Source of the DNA: Saururus chinensis | Lineage: Eukaryota > Streptophyta > Magnoliopsida > Piperales > Saururaceae | Reading direction: 5' to 3' | Assembly (NCBI GenBank): GCA_035235625.1 | Contig: CP141141.1 | Coordinates: 46,275,719 to 46,339,718, forward strand | DNA: 64,000 bases | Shown here: in pieces, positions 63,619 to 64,000 of the stretch | How the letters are laid out: every line of letters starts with the position of its first letter | Numbering within the stretch: position 1 is the first letter of the stretch | Notes under the pieces: model-generated | The model's input: the letters and a program-made list of their open reading frames with translations, nothing else | Databases searched by the model: none | Told to the model about the DNA's origin: nothing | Program-made: the position numbers and the translations under genes

Positions 63619-64000
63619 CGGAGGGATGTCCTGCCCTCGACACTCCAGAAAGTGAGCGCAGCGCAGGGGTGGCTTTTTGACTCCCGCGGAGGCGGAAAGT
63701 CCAGACTTTTATTTTACCGCTCAAACTCGTTCGCCTCGCTTTCCACACGGGATTCCATTTTCCACCTTCCGTTGTGGGATTTCCGCGCTCTCGGAGACTT
63801 ATTTTCAAAAGCCGGTTTAATCAGCGTTCCTCCTTTATCACGAGCTAATTGCATGAGAACCAATCTCGGGCCAGCTTTCTTTCATGTTTTTTTTTTTTGC
63901 GTAATAGTCGTTTGAGCAATGCTACGTTGAACTTAGTTTCATGCATGATGAACGTACTTCATTATTCAAAAAATTGTTGATGGCCTTTAGGAAACACTAC
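63619..64000 (+). other. Probable promoter/leader of a gene beyond the right edge
   Basis: GC-rich, C/T-rich sequence (CTCGTTCGCCTCGCTTTCC) after AT-rich DNA, with no completed coding exon. Frames here are short and unrecognised. Confidence 0.3.

Overview
The window is nuclear DNA of a flowering plant. The protein genes have GT-AG introns. One encodes a stromal Hsp70 with a transit peptide, one a PLS-class pentatricopeptide repeat protein, one a plant-type MACPF protein, and two are subfamily-XI LRR receptor kinases. The spaces between genes are AT-rich and full of plant transposons: solo LTRs, CACTA, Tourist-like MITEs and other TIR elements. I cannot fix the species. Nothing points to a grass or to a very close relative of Arabidopsis.

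Left part (1-16.6 kb), gene-rich. Chloroplast Hsp70 (276-3861, +, 8 coding exons, 709 aa); a small plant protein of unknown role (5199-5663, -); an E-class PPR protein whose 5' end is interrupted by a stop (7311-9008, -); a 60-aa single-pass membrane protein with one coding intron and a probable 5'UTR intron (10078-10383, -); a long repeat-rich gap; and a type-1 protein phosphatase inhibitor-3/PPP1R11 homologue (16180-16545, -).

Middle (16.7-38 kb). A dispersed purine-rich repeat, a degraded copia-like remnant split by a 2.68-kb solo LTR with a perfect 5-bp target duplication, and a 470-bp Tourist-like MITE lead to the MACPF gene (25225-31206, +, 7 coding exons, 628 aa). Its leader holds a 172-bp tandem duplication and one intron holds a foldback MITE. 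A TIR element of about 1.45 kb and a second solo LTR (1.92 kb, perfect 5-bp target duplication) follow.

Right part (38-64 kb). A BAM3-like CLE-peptide receptor kinase (37990-41404, -, 948 aa) and a CEPR2-like CEP-peptide receptor kinase (59563-62731, +, 1010 aa) are interrupted by an intron at the same codon of the kinase domain. The 18 kb between them holds a non-autonomous CACTA element with GTT target duplication and a very G-rich core, a second TIR element of the 32.4-kb family, a second copy of the dispersed repeat, and a decayed gene fragment. The window ends in a probable promoter with a 14-bp palindrome around a G-box.

The genes do not form a pathway. The two receptor kinases are related parts of peptide-hormone signalling. 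The Hsp70 serves plastids, and the PPR protein probably serves organelle RNA. I found no convincing new system; the best leads are transposon structures and individual gene anomalies.
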